This document shows positions 47,580 to 62,162 of a stretch of 64,000 nucleotides of DNA, in pieces. Source of the stretch: Aselliscus stoliczkanus (taxonomy: Eukaryota; Chordata; Mammalia; Chiroptera; Hipposideridae); contig CM066737.1 in NCBI GenBank assembly GCA_033961575.1, positions 95,446,709-95,510,708 on the forward strand, read 5' to 3'. Positions within the stretch are counted from its first letter, which is position 1. Each line of letters starts with the position of its first letter. The position numbers and the translations under genes were made by a program. Under the pieces are notes generated by a model. That model was not told where the DNA came from. It saw only the letters and a program-made list of their open reading frames with translations, and made no database searches.

Positions 47580-47923
47580 GAATTATTACAGTAAAAGACA
47601 CATTGCCATTAATCCCCGCAAAATATTCCCCCTCGCTTTGAACACACTTATCCCATCATTCTTGCCACTTTCTGAAGCAGTTCTGGAAGTTCTCTTTTAT
47701 GAGTGCCTTCAGTTGCACTGCCATGGCTGCCTCAATGTCCTGAGTCATTTTGACTTTGGGGAAGAGCCAGAAGTCGCACAGTGCCAGATCCGGTGAATAA
47801 GGTGAATGAGGACAAACCGTAATGTTATTTGACAGAAATTGCTGCATACCAAAAGCGATGTGTGACATGGAGCATCGTCATGATGGAGGATGATTTATGG
47901 CACACTTTAAAACACACTGTCTC
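47580..47923 (-). mobile_element. Mariner fragment, left half of a head-to-head pair
   Basis: Reverse-strand transposase C-terminus: SPYSPDLALCDFWLFPK and FQNCFRKWQE. The sequence continues into GATGCTCCATGTCACACATC on the reverse strand. Confidence 0.8.
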
Positions 47924-48392
47924 TCGGGCCGGCTGAGTGGCTCTTTGGTTTAGAATTGGCTTGGGAGCGTGAGCTCTGAGCAGCAGGGCCTCTGGTTCAG
48001 ATCCCACATGGGCCAGTGATGCTGCGCCCTCTACAGCTAAGATGGTGAACAACAGCTCGACCTGGAGTTGGGCTGCCGTGAGTCGCTGGCAATGGCATAG
48101 GCTGCATTGGGCTGGCCGGTAGCTGGCATGAGCTTTCGTGAGCTGCCGTGAGCCACCATGAGCGGCCATCCAATGGCTGGCGAGTGACTGCCTCACCTGG
48201 GAAGAGCACAATGATAATACCAACATGGGCCAGAGAAGCAACGTCCTCCACAATTAGACTGAAGAACAAAAAAGCAGCAGCTTGTCTGTTCCCCTTCTCC
48301 GATTCCCCAACACTGTTTCCTCCCCCAATTCCCCAATAAAACCTTTAGAAAAAAATCATTGACTGACACCTGAAGGTTTTACAAAACAAAAC
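47924..48392 (+). mobile_element. Long tRNA-derived SINE inside the mariner pair
   Basis: Composite SINE with GGGCCGGCTGAGTGGCTC head and AATAAAACCTTTAG tail, plus an AAAAC run. AAAACACACTGTCTC is duplicated at 47909-47923 and 48393-48407. Confidence 0.87.
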
Positions 48393-48407
48393 AAAACACA
48401 CTGTCTC

Positions 48408-48840
48408 ACAACTATAGCTCACACTTGACTGACTACACTGAACAAGTTGAAATTTGTCATACACTGTTGAAGATCCCTGCCTTTCTGTTGGATGGCACTG
48501 GGCAGCAGCATTCACCATATTTGGTGATCACAACAGAAAGGCTCCGTGTCACACATCGTTTTTGGAATGGCAATTTCTGTCAAATAAAAACATTACAGTG
48601 GGTCTTCATCCACCTTATTCACTGGATCTGGCACCACGCGACTTCTGGCTCTTCCCCAAAGTCAAAATAACCATGAAAGGTAAACGTTTTGAATCAATTC
48701 AGGACATCGAGGCAGCCACGACAGCTCATCTAAAGACACTCAAGAAAGAGGACTTCCAGAACTGCTTCAGAAAGTGGGGCAAGAATGACAGGATAAGTTA
48801 TTTTGAGGAGGATTAATGGCAATGTGTCTTTTTCTGTAAT
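48408..48840 (+). mobile_element. Mariner fragment, right half of a head-to-head pair
   Basis: Plus-strand transposase C-terminus: PPYSLDLAPRDFWLFPK, KGKRFESIQDIEAAT and EDFQNCFRKW. It is the same subfamily as the left half but in opposite orientation. Confidence 0.82.
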
Positions 48841-49029
48841 CATTTTTTTTAATTTAAAAATTCACTTAATTTTTTAATCACACCTGATATGTCACTTAAA
48901 CTTCAAAACAACTAAATGAAGTAGGCATCACCATTACCCTCATCACCCCAATTTATAAATGAAGAAACAGGGGCACAAAAGAGTCAATAACTTGCTCAAG
49001 GGTGCACAGATAATTAGTGGAACTAGGGT

Positions 49030-50915
49030 TTAAACCCAGAAATCTGTAGAAATTGACAAGGTGATTCTAAAAACTATATGGAAAGATAAAAGGGCTAAGA
49101 TAGCCAAAATTACTTTGCAAAATAAGAATAAAGTTTGAGCTTTATCACTACCTGATTTCAAAACTTATTATAAAGCTACAGTAATTAAGACAGATAGGTA
49201 GTGGCACAAAAATAAATAAATAGTTTGGTAGCCCAGAATTGAGAGTCCCAAAATAGGGCTTCACATATGGTCAATTGACTTTCCACAAAGTTGAAAAGGC
49301 AATTCAATGGAGGAAGAACAGTCTTTCCAACAAATGATGCTGGAACACTTGGATATCCATATGCAAAAAATGAACCTGACTTATATCTCACACCTTATAC
49401 AAAAATGAACTCAAAATGGACAACAGACTTAAATATAAAACTTAAAACTATAAAACTTCCAGAAGAAAATATAGTAGAATATCTTTGTGACTTTGGATTT
49501 GGTAACGATTTCTTAGATCTGACTCCAAAAGCACAGTTCAGGAAAAAAAAAGTGATAAACTGGACTTCATCAATATTAAGAAATTCTGCTCTTCAAAAAT
49601 GCACTGTTAGGAGAATGAAAAGATTTGCTTAAGACTGGGATAAAATATTTGCCAGGCACATATTACTAAGTGACTTTTATCCAGTCCATATCAATGTTTC
49701 AAATCTAATTGATAAGAAAACAACACATAAAAAATAGGCAAAATAATTGAAGAGACATATCAACAAACATATGTGGATAGAAAATAAGCTCATAAAAAGA
49801 TACTCAACATCATTAATAATTAGGAAAATGTAAATTAAAACCACAATGAGGTACACTAGACATCTATTAGAATGACTCAAAACAAAAAAGCCCGGGGCCA
49901 GTCGAGTGGCTCAGTTGGTTAAGAGCACGAGCTCTGAGCAACAGGATCGCTGGTTCGATTCCCAAATGGACCAGTGAGCTGCGCCTGAGCTGAGCTGGCA
50001 ATGGACAGCTGGATGGCATGCTCTTAACAACAAGGTTGCCGGTTCGAGTCCCTTGTGGGATAGTGGGCTACTCCCCTTTCTTCCCCCACAACTGGATTGA
50101 GAGCAGTGGCTAGACTTGGAGCTGAGCTGCGCCCTCCACAACCAAGATTGAAGGACAAAAACTTGGCTTGGAGCTGATGAGTTCTGGAAAAACACAATGT
50201 TCCCCTTCCCCAATTCACCAATAAAACCTTAAAAACAAAACAAAACAAAACAAAACCTGACAATATCAAGTGCTCACAAGGGTGTGGAGCAACTGGAACT
50301 CTAAATGTTGCTGTTGGAGGAGACAGACACTTTTAAAAAATAGTTTGGTAGTTTCTTATAAAATTAAACATATACCTACCATGTGACAACATTGCCCCAC
50401 CTGAGTATTTACCCAAGTGAAATGGAAACTTACGTTCACAGAAAATCTTGTTTGTAAATGTTTACATCAACTTTGTTTATAATCATCTAAAACTTGGAAC
50501 AACAAACATATCTTCTAACTGTTAAGTGGGTAAACAATTCTGGTACATCCATATAATGGAATACTATGCAGCAATGAAAAGGAACCAACTAATAATACAT
50601 GAAAAAAGGATAAATCTTACAGTAGTTATGTGATGGAATCCAGTCCTATGAGCTATGTGATTTATAATTCCACTTATATGACTTTCTGGAAAAGGCAACT
50701 TACAGGCACAGAAAATAGATCAATGGTTGCCAGGGACTCTTGGTGGGGGAGAAATTGACTCCAAATATGTATGAGGGCATTTTTTGCATGTTGGAAAATT
50801 TCTATATCTTGATTGTAGTGAGGGTTGTGCAGTTGACAACCTGTTTCAAAACTCACAGAAATGTACACTAAAAAGGAAAATTATACTCTATGTATATTAT
50901 ACTTAATAAAAAAAC
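49030..50915 (+). mobile_element. L1 ORF2 3' part and 3'UTR
   Basis: Old L1M: GACAAGGTGATTCTAAAAAC, CTACAGTAATTAAGACAG, then 3'UTR with AATGGAATACTATGCAGCAA. Remnant frame 49291-49632 reads as ORF2 C-terminal sequence. It is split by a SINE at 49893-50255. Confidence 0.85.
49893..50255 (+). mobile_element. Rhin-type composite tRNA SINE
   Basis: Two tRNA-like units (GGTTCGATTCCCAAATGGAC and GGTTGCCGGTTCGAGTCCC), then CTCCACAACCAAGATTGAAG, GATGAGTTCTGGAAAAACAC, AATAAAACCTTA and AAAAC repeats. Confidence 0.9.
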
Positions 50916-51789
50916 CTCATCCTTGACCTCAATTAATATGGAACAAAAGAGTTAATATTTGCAAATTAGGTCAATTAACTTGCAATTAATACAATGTTCT
51001 TCTTCCTCTAGCATACCTTAGTCTGACCATGACTTTTCTCAGCATGTGCATCTCCCCTGAGCTGCTGCAGAGTTGGAGTTCTTATAATGAGCCAGTATGC
51101 CCGTTAATGCACTCAGAAGGCTCCAATGACAATGTGCATAGAGTAATTGTAAAAAGCTCATCTTGTGGAAAGACCTGGCAATTAGGGAGCTCAGGTGAAG
51201 GGGATGGCAGAGCCATGATGAGCACCATTGGGCCAACTAATGCATGCTGGGACACACGCACAACCAGGTTCAGAGTCTCAGCCAGTGCACCCGTAAGCCC
51301 AGGTGGCCTTGGGGTCCTCTCGGCAGGAAGTAACGAGTAGGCCACAGCCTCCATTTGGGGCCATGGGCTTTAATAGCTGACTGGAAAAAAAAATCACATC
51401 CACTTACTCATTTCACTTGGATGGAGTACAATTTCACTTCTCCATATGCCCAGATATATCACAAGGCACATTTTTCTACATCGTTAAGAATGAATGGCTG
51501 AGTTCTCCCACTTACCTTCGGTCCTAGGTGGAGCAGATGCTGCCAGTGCCCTGCCCACCTCCCTAGGTACTTGCCATTCTATACACATGCACAGTCTTAC
51601 TGTAAGCAGTTGCAACCCTCTGTATGAAGGCATTCTCAGGCCACATTGGGTCACATGAGTGGCTTTTGTACGTGGCAACACAGAATGACAGGAAATAATG
51701 CCTGTTCCCCAGAACTGTCCTCAGCCAATGAAAGAGAGGAGTGGATGGATAAATACCCCGGCTTCCTTACCTCTGGGTTAGAACAACCT
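50916..51789. other. No gene recognised
   Basis: Short frames on both strands (for example 51029-51340 forward overlapping 51082-51354 reverse) without family resemblance. Confidence 0.4.
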
Positions 51790-52012
51790 GAGGCTTGCTC
51801 TGTACTGTCTCCCAGAGGTCCCCAGCAGGGACCAGTTATTCACAGCAGTCTCCTGCTCATGAATGTGCTTTTTATTGTCTTCTTTCCCATCCCTGCCCCA
51901 GCTCCCGTTTCCCTCAGAAGGACTTCACTGGATGACTCTCAAATAAACGAATTGCACTCACATCCTCTTGTCAGGGTATGCCTCTGGGGAAATCCAACCT
52001 AAGACACAGTCA
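51790..52012 (+). mobile_element. LTR-like 3' end, unassigned
   Basis: CAAATAAACGAATTGCACTC followed by CAGGGTATGCCTCTGGGGAA and CCAACCTAAGACACA resembles the end of mammalian ERVL-type LTRs. The 5' boundary is unknown. Confidence 0.4.
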
Positions 52013-52149
52013 ATGCAACAATTGAAGATCCAGTCCAAACCATAACACAGTGGGCAGATACACCCTTCTACAAAGTGAGAGGTACCCTAGGACGTCAGCA
52101 AAGAATTTGGATCACACTCATGGTTGACAGAGCAGGGTAGCTGAATGCC

Positions 52150-52348
52150 TCTCAATGAGGGTATGATTTACCCCCAGGGGATATTTGGCCACATCTGGAG
52201 CCATTTTGATCATTACAGCTGGGGATGAATGCTACTGCCATCCAGTGGGTAAGGCAAGGATGCTGCTAACATCCTACAGTGCACAGGACATCCCCCCACA
52301 ATAAATATCAATAGTGCCAAGGTTCAGAAACCTGGTACAGCATAGCTC
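52150..52348 (+). mobile_element. MER5A-type hAT MITE
   Basis: CCCCAGGGGATATTTGGCCA, GGATGCTGCTAACATCCTAC, AGTGCACAGGACATCCCCCC and GTTCAGAAACCTGG match the MER5A layout. Confidence 0.82.
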
Positions 52349-52548
52349 CAGTGTCAGACAAGCCGGCTCTGGGTATTTTTCTCATCTCTAAAGTAGGGAT
52401 GAAATACTTACTTCACAAGATTTTTATGAGTCTTGAGTTGAGGTAACTAGAGTATAGAGTCAATCATTCCTTCATTCAATAGTGCCAACCTTGCGCCAAG
52501 CAATGGCCAACTTAGTGATGAAACAAAGCTAAAAAAAGACATCATCTG

Positions 52549-52640
52549 TGCCGGCCGAGTGGCACGGTGGTTAAGCGCTGGCTTGGGAAGCCAGAGGCCC
52601 CGGTACAGTCCCACATATGAGGGCCAGTGACACTACCCTC
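52549..52640 (+). mobile_element. Short tRNA-derived SINE
   Basis: CCGGCCGAGTGGCACGGTGG head. AAAAAAAGACATCATCT is repeated at about 52531-52547 and 52641-52657. Confidence 0.9.
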
Positions 52641-52657
52641 AAAAAAAAAAAGACATC

Positions 52658-53550
52658 ATCTCTGCCCTCAGAGAATCTCAAGGCTGGGTGTGGAGCAAGA
52701 GTGTAAACACTCAATTCCTTTCCAGTGTGAAGCCTGGCTCTAATAAGGCACATGGTAAGAGTGTTCTGGCAGAAGAGCATCGAGAAGCAGGCATGCTTCT
52801 TGGGAGTCAACAGGGAATATTGGAGGTGACAGGTGGGGATCGGCAGTGGCCTAGGCAGAGAAGGGCCTTCAGCAAAGGAACCAGCCTTTTGCAAGGGCAC
52901 AGAGCCCTGAATGGGGTGGCCTGTCTGCAGCATGGTGTCTATGCTCAGAAACATGGGAAAGAGAGGAGAGAAGTGAGGCTGGGAAGGAGGCAAGCACCAG
53001 GTAGTGAGGGGCCTATTTGCAGGGCTGGGACAAAGTGAGGCAAGTGAGGCATCTAGGGCACTGACCCTGATGTGACTTCATGACCCAGAGAGGAGGTGTC
53101 TCCTTCATACCAGTGCCATAGGCCCCTCACTTACCTCACTCTAGTCCAGGCCCTCCTCCTTTACCAGGCTAAGAAGCTACGAAGTGCAGTCTGCAGGCCA
53201 GGAGCAGCCAGCAGAAGTCTTGGACTTCTTTATTTTTGAGGAGGATTACCTGACTCCAACACGGGTCCCCCGGGCCACTTCTCATCCAACAAAATCTCTA
53301 GATCAGATCAACAAGGAAGCAGAGCTATCCCTTTCTAATTAGCTTTCCCACTGACATGGAATACTGTTACAGAATGACCCCTTTTCAGACCCAACTCGCA
53401 GCAGATTCCTGAGGACAGGAAGTGAACGGGATCAGGACCAGTGAGAAGCCTGCCAGAGTCCACTCGGCAGCCAGGTTCATCCTTTCAAGTTGGAAGAACA
53501 AAGCAGTGCTTTGAGTGAGGGTCAGGGCTCATGTTAACCTCACTAATTCA
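52658..53550. other. Right end of the spacer, no gene recognised
   Basis: Unique sequence up to the right inner palindrome boundary. Confidence 0.45.
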
Positions 53551-54831
53551 GGCGGGATTTATTAAAGTTCGCTATTTGGATTATTGGAAAGCAAAATATG
53601 ATTTAGCTATCCAGTCTTATGCTTTGCTTAAATTTGGGCATGTGGAGGGGAAGAGAGAGAGAGAGACAGGGAAGGATGTTTAAAAGAGTTAAGACACTCA
53701 GCTGATTTCAAGCCGCCTTGAGGCACTCCACAGGTGTACATTTGCCCAAAGACAAATGAATATGCCAGCAGGCAATTGTTCTTGTCTATTCCTGAATGAG
53801 GGTCATCTTGAAGGGATGATTAGTCAAGAGGTTTTTTGAATCTATTGCAATAGACTATCGGTTTAAAAAAAACACATTTATTTTACATTAGTCTGTAATT
53901 CAGGAGATTTATCCATTTGTCTTGTTGTCTTCTCATTTGTGAGACTTTACCACAATATCACATGATAATTATGTCTACATCTAAACAACACGGTATTCTT
54001 TTAAAAAGCTGTTCAAAGGGCTGGCAGATGTCGAGGCAACACAGGTCATGGCCAACAGTGTCCCACAAATTACCTAAGACTCCATATCTCTCCAAATCCA
54101 TCCTTAGGACTGGAGCTATGGTCTAGAGCACAGCAATCATTTAAATGTACTGCCATCTCCTGGAACAATAGTTCTCAACTCTATCTGATGTGAATCACCT
54201 TCTAAGAGAAACAGTTTAATCCTGAACTGTAATACGTAGACAATATAACTTACCTACCACATACTTAAAAGACAAACGATAAAGCCCTTAGTGTAATACA
54301 TAGGGAGATAAAAGGTTAAGTACTTAGGTATAAGAATTCCATCTAGAGGAAAACCATTAGGCAGGAAGGAGATCGCTGCAAGACTGAGTGAAGAATTCTG
54401 ATGCTTGCACCAAGCCTCCACGCATGCAAGAGGTGCACGTGTGGACTCTTCGGGGTGTTTTAAATTGGTGATGGACACCAGGAGCAGCCCTGCCACCCAC
54501 GACAAAGAGAGTTCAAAAAGAGTGAACAACCCTTGAGGCCGTGCTTGCCGAGAAAAGAAACGGACCACCTTCCTTGACCTTCCCAGCAATTGAATTCCTG
54601 GGAAAACTGGTGGCTATGAAAACCATACCCCAAAATGTTGGATCGTTTTCTTGGTTGCTTCTGCTTTGGCGTGCATGCTTTCAAGGGGAAACTAAAGGAA
54701 AAGGTGCTGCCTGGCCCAGCCCCCAAGTGCGGCACTTGGGCCTCAAGCACAGGTGACCATGGGTTGAAGCTTGAGGCCTGAGGATTATCTTCGCAGGGGA
54801 GGGGACTAGGGGGTGAGGGAGGAGGTGGCAG

Positions 54832-54839
54832 TGACGTCA
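54832..54839. promoter_or_regulatory. Full palindromic cAMP response element (right arm)
   Basis: Exact TGACGTCA, mirror of 28027-28034. Confidence 0.6.
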
Positions 54840-54844
54840 GGAAG

Positions 54845-54910
54845 GAGGAGGTGGCAGAGGAGGAGGAGGAGGAGGAGGAGGAGGAGCAGGAAAAGGAGGA
54901 GGAGGAGGCG
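54845..54910. repeat. GAG triplet tract in the right promoter
   Basis: Mirror of the left CTC tract: GGA/GAG triplets with a short GCAGGAAAA interruption. Confidence 0.85.
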
Positions 54911-55083
54911 GAGACAGCGAGCACGCATGCGCACAGATGACTGCGCCATCTGGGACTGGGAGAAGGGGGACGCTGGCAGCAGAGGCGGCTGCTAGAGATC
55001 ACTTCCACTTCCCGCCCAGCCTGCAGCCACGAGGAGCTGCAAGGTGGAGGCCCCTGCACGTATATAGACGGTTCCCCCAAACC

Positions 55084-57734
<2,651 letters not shown>

Positions 57735-57979
57735 GTCTTGCATTGTGTTCTCTCTTCTTAAAAACTCAGGAGCATCGGCCCAAATGAAGTCCAGCTTTTA
57801 CTTCATTTTTGATTATTTGAATGTGGCAGTAGTTTCCACTGTTAGATGTGCAAACTTTATGCAGAAGCACAGCCCCATGACTTTGACAGGGAAACAAGGA
57901 GGTGATGTAGTAAACTGGGAATGTTTTGCTTATGTCATTGCTTTGGTGGTGGTGGTAGTTGACATAGTGATTTCTTTTC

Positions 57980-58122
57980 CTTTTTTTTTTTTTTAAATTA
58001 AAGTTTATTGGGGTGACAATGGTTAGTAAAGTTACATAGGCTTCAGGTGTACAGTCCTGTAATGCATCATCATCTATGTATCACATTGTGTGCTCAGCAC
58101 CCAGAGAAAGAGAACTGACTCT
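57980..58122 (-). mobile_element. L1 3' tail (right arm)
   Basis: Mirror of 24740-24882. Confidence 0.75.
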
Positions 58123-59704
58123 GAGTGTCTGTTTGTTCTTTTTCTTTTTCAAATAAATGTGTTCTTGTTATAGCTCTGATTTACCATAAAAACAATCTTA
58201 GTTTTGCATCGTTCTTAGACAACGTGATGACCTCTTTCTTCTCGTAGTGTTTATAAACAAAATACCAAATAGTTCTGTAGCTTTGATAGCTTTGCGGAGA
58301 TTGAAATTAAGCCTCCTGACTGGTCTATAACTTCCAGAATTTACTTTGTGCCCATTATTTTAAAAAAAGAATATTACCTATCACTAACTTTTGGGCACCA
58401 TGCCTGAAGCCCGTGAGTTCTCAAAGGTGACTGCAGTGATGAGGAAAATCACATCTGAGAATTCCCTGGTTATCTTAGATGATATAGATCTTATGGGACT
58501 GAATAACTTCAAGAAGGCCCATATTAAGTGCTGTCGTTTACTGAGTACCAGATAAGCGCCTCAGTGTTTCACCTATCCACCATACTCTGTTTCAGTCACT
58601 GTTTCTTCTACACATCATGTGATTTAATAACAATGAAGTCAGCTTATTTTATTTTAATATATCACTTCCCCCAAAAGGAGAACTTTGTCCTTGAAATGTA
58701 GAGAAATTTGCCCCTTTTCTCTAGACAAATTTTATGTAAGCCTCGTCTCATTCTGGCCCAGTTCTAACACTGTTCTTACACTAGTCTTATAATTGTTATC
58801 CTTTTTCTTTTTCTTTTTTTTTTTTTTTGAACCATCGGTTATGTTCTCTGACCTTCCAACAGCCACACTTGTCCTTGAAGTCAGTGTCCTCTGCTCTCCC
58901 TGTGGTCTCTTGAGATTTGGCATCATGTTCTCCTCACTGGATTATTTGAAAACTTAGAAAAATGCTTTGTTTGTGGTACTTGCCATCTCTCATGATTTGT
59001 ATTGCCATTTAGAGTTTCTGTCACATCTTCCACCTGGACTCCAAGACTGTGATAGCAGGAACTGAATGTCACACTCGTTGGTTTTCAAAGAATCCTTAGC
59101 CCAGCATCTTACGCAAAAATGCTTAACATGTATTTGCCAGGTACGTGTAATATCCTTAACCTTTGTGGCGCTATGGAAGCGGTGCTTAATTTTTCTAAGT
59201 GTCCAACACATGTAGTCATAGAACACTAACAGGCATGGTGGATCCAGGCATATGGGGTTGAAGCTGACATCCTCGGGTGCCACCCAGTCTCACATCCACA
59301 ACTGGCAACACTAAATCAAGAACCATTTCTCTATTCTCGGGTGCTCTCTCTCCCAGACCGGGGCTGGCTGGGCCTGAAAAGAAGCTCCTCGGGCGGGGCA
59401 TTTTCGGGCCACGGCCCTCCAGGTTTGGACACTCACTGAACACCTCAGGGTTGTCCTCGTCCTTGACCAGGTGCGGTCCAGGTCCAGCACGTGGGCCACC
59501 GCCACCCCTCACCGCCGGGTGACTTTTAATGTAATGTTCTAAATGGATCAAACCCAGAGTAGGCTCATTTTATGACTTCTCTTAAACAATAAAACTGCAA
59601 TACCAATAAAGTTGAAATTATGGTATTTTAATGGTCTGAAGGGTTTTCAGAACTTTTCATTGAGATGGAAGCGTGTCACGTAATGTGTACCATCTTAACC
59701 AGTT

Positions 59705-60695
59705 TTGCGGGGGTCCAGCCTCCGCGGAGTCCAGGGGTTCCCTCGGGTGGGACGGAGTCGGCGAGGAAAAAAAGAAAGAAAAGAGAAAGAAAGAGAGCTG
59801 AGACACTGGAAAGAGTTTCTCAGGAGTGTCACACTTTAATGCAATAACAGGTCCGTTTTATAGGGACTCAAGTACATGGGTTTGGTGGTTTGTAGTTCCC
59901 AAGATTTTCACAGTCTTTTCTCCTCTGCAATTGCTCTCTCCAGGGTGTATTGTGACTTACTGTTCCGTTAAAGAATTACCTTGTCTTTATTATGATAATT
60001 ACCATGAAACCCAGACTTAGTTTCTGTATATCACCTAAAGAATGTTTATCATGACTATCTGATGTTAAGGATTGACATATTTTTACATATTGCCTAAAGG
60101 ATGTTTACTATAGCTATCTTGACTATCTAGAAATTATCCTAAATCCTAGCAGTTAAACACAATCATAAAACTCACAGTATACTTGAGCTATACTAAAAGA
60201 CTAGGAGTGGCTGTGTTTAGGATGAAAGCATCTAAAATCTATTCGTATGTAAATACAATACCTAGCAATCAAAAGGGTCTCACACCTCTCTTATCCTACA
60301 GAGGGCTGCATCCATTTCTCAGTCAAAGCTTCAGTATCTGTTGCTGCAACAAGGCACTGGGCAAAGGAATTCACACAAGGCTGTTAACATACCCATGGTC
60401 AGCAGCTGCCTTAGATCTGCCTTTTACCAGAACTCTCATGGCCTGAAGACTTTTCTTCTTCAAGGAGACTATTCAGGGCAGGGCCCTTAGGCAAGTGCAT
60501 CAGCTTCTCACAGGCCTGAGTTTTCTGGCCTGAGTTTGTCAGAGGTCTGTGCCTCAGTTTCCAAGGGGCTTGAGTCCCCAATATCTCAGTTCAGGGGTCC
60601 CCACGGAACTACCGCCTGGCTTAGGTTGTCTCCCTCTTTTCTAGGAGATCTTACCTGCCTTTGGCTGCGTAGTTAGCTCATTGGGGTATCACAGG
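59705..60695 (-). mobile_element. LTR-like element (right arm)
   Basis: Mirror of 22165-23155. Confidence 0.55.
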
Positions 60696-61209
60696 AACTT
60701 GCCACATATGCAGTGAATATATTGTCTCCTATAGGAGGAAAGGCACATGGGTTCATAGAGGCAGGAGATATTACATGACCAACCATAAGGCAGCACCCCT
60801 GATATCCAGTGCTGAGCAGGGCAATGTGGCCTTGTCAGACACTGAGAGGCTGTCGGCTTCCCGCACAGTTTCAAGTTGCATGTTCTGCCACAGGTCTCTA
60901 GAATTGTTTTCATCTCGCCTAAGTGAAGCTCCATCCCCACTGGACGCCAGCTGCTCGGTTCCCTCATCCCCAGCCCCTGGCAAGCAGCTTTCCACTTGCT
61001 GCTTCTCTGAGTCAGACTGAATTAGATACTCCATATGAGTGCAGTCACACAGTATTTGTCATTTTGTGCCTGGCTTCTTTCACTTAGCGTGACGTCCTCA
61101 AGGTTCATCCATGTGGTAGCATGTGACAGGAAGGTCATAGCTTTGTGAAAACGGTTTCACTATACATCACATATACTAAAGTGACCTATGAAATATGGAA
61201 AACTTTCAT

Positions 61210-62162
61210 AATGTACTTTGGTATTGTTTTATTTAGTTAAAAAGATGGGTGCACAGTGTATGAGATGCAATTTTTACAAATTTGTTTGGGAAAAAAATGT
61301 TAACACTACCTAAAGGTGATGTTTGTCACACCTATAATATATGGAGGACAGGGGAGACCCCCAAATGGGCGGAAGGGCTGGGGCACAGTTGTTAATCCCC
61401 AGCCCTTTCAAAAGCTCCCTTGCACTTAGGCCCCTCCCTCGACCCGCCCTCCCCCCTTCCCCCCACCAGGGCCCAGGTCTCCTTTCCCAGGCTACAATCA
61501 TGGGCCTTAGAAAGGCACTCTGAGAAGTCTTAGGCTGTCTCTTTACAAAAGCGGTTACGTTTCTTAGAACTCCAGTTTATTTGCGGAAAAGTAAACAGTT
61601 ATCTTTTGAAAATGAGTTGAATTTGTGTGCCTTGCAGGTGTTTGGGACCTTGTTAGATTCCGAAGTGGAATTCACCCTACCACCCCCTTTCTTTCTTTTT
61701 CCTTCTGGGGCTTCGTGATCATCAACTGGTCCGCAGTCCCTGCTCCTTCAGCTGTCTTCTCCTCTGCCCTGTTTCAGTGGGACTCAACAGATCCCTGAAC
61801 TTTCTGTTTTCTTCTTCTTTTTATTGAGGTATAATTTACATAAGAAACTACTGTTGTAAACTGTACAATTCAGCGGCATTTACTAGTTTACAGTGTTGTG
61901 CCGCCACCACCTCTCTCTGTTTCCAAAGCATTTTATCACCGCAAAAGAAATCTCTGTAGCCATTGAGCATCCTGTTCCCACCCTCCCCTTCCCCAGCCCT
62001 GGCACCCAGCAGTTTGCTTTCTGTCTCCATGCACTGCCCCTGTACATATTCCCTGGGAATGGAACCACACAGCATGTGGCCTTTGGTGTCTGGCCTCTTT
62101 CCCTTGGTATACTGTTTTCTGAGGTTCATCCACGCGGTAACGCGTGTCAGGGTTTCTTCATT
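61210..62162 (-). repeat. Block B second part, mirror copy in the right arm
   Basis: Reverse complement of 20694-21650 with the same sequence content, including the C-rich patch near 61436-61470. Confidence 0.88.

Larger units (their letters stand above)
29320..53550. other. Palindrome spacer, about 24.2 kb
   Basis: Single-copy segment between the two arms. I found no convincing protein-coding gene in it. Its contents are an L2 tail, several L1 3' fragments, three mariner remnants, two solo LTRs, one MER5A, a dozen or so tRNA-derived SINEs and GT, CT and GA microsatellites. In palindromes of this kind the spacer can invert between individuals by recombination between arms; that is known behaviour of such structures, not something this sequence shows. 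Confidence 0.9.
54795..55083 (+). promoter_or_regulatory. Putative promoter of the right SUPT20H-like copy
   Basis: Mirror of the left promoter: CRE TGACGTCA at 54832-54839, GAG tract at about 54845-54910, NRF1-like CGCATGCGCA at 54924-54933. The sites named are unchanged, so this copy should have the same transcriptional potential despite its broken reading frame. Confidence 0.55.

Noticed and set aside
55061..55067. TATATAG as the TATA box of the right SUPT20H-like copy
   Set aside because: It lies only about 20 bases before the splice donor, leaving no room for a first exon that starts downstream of it.
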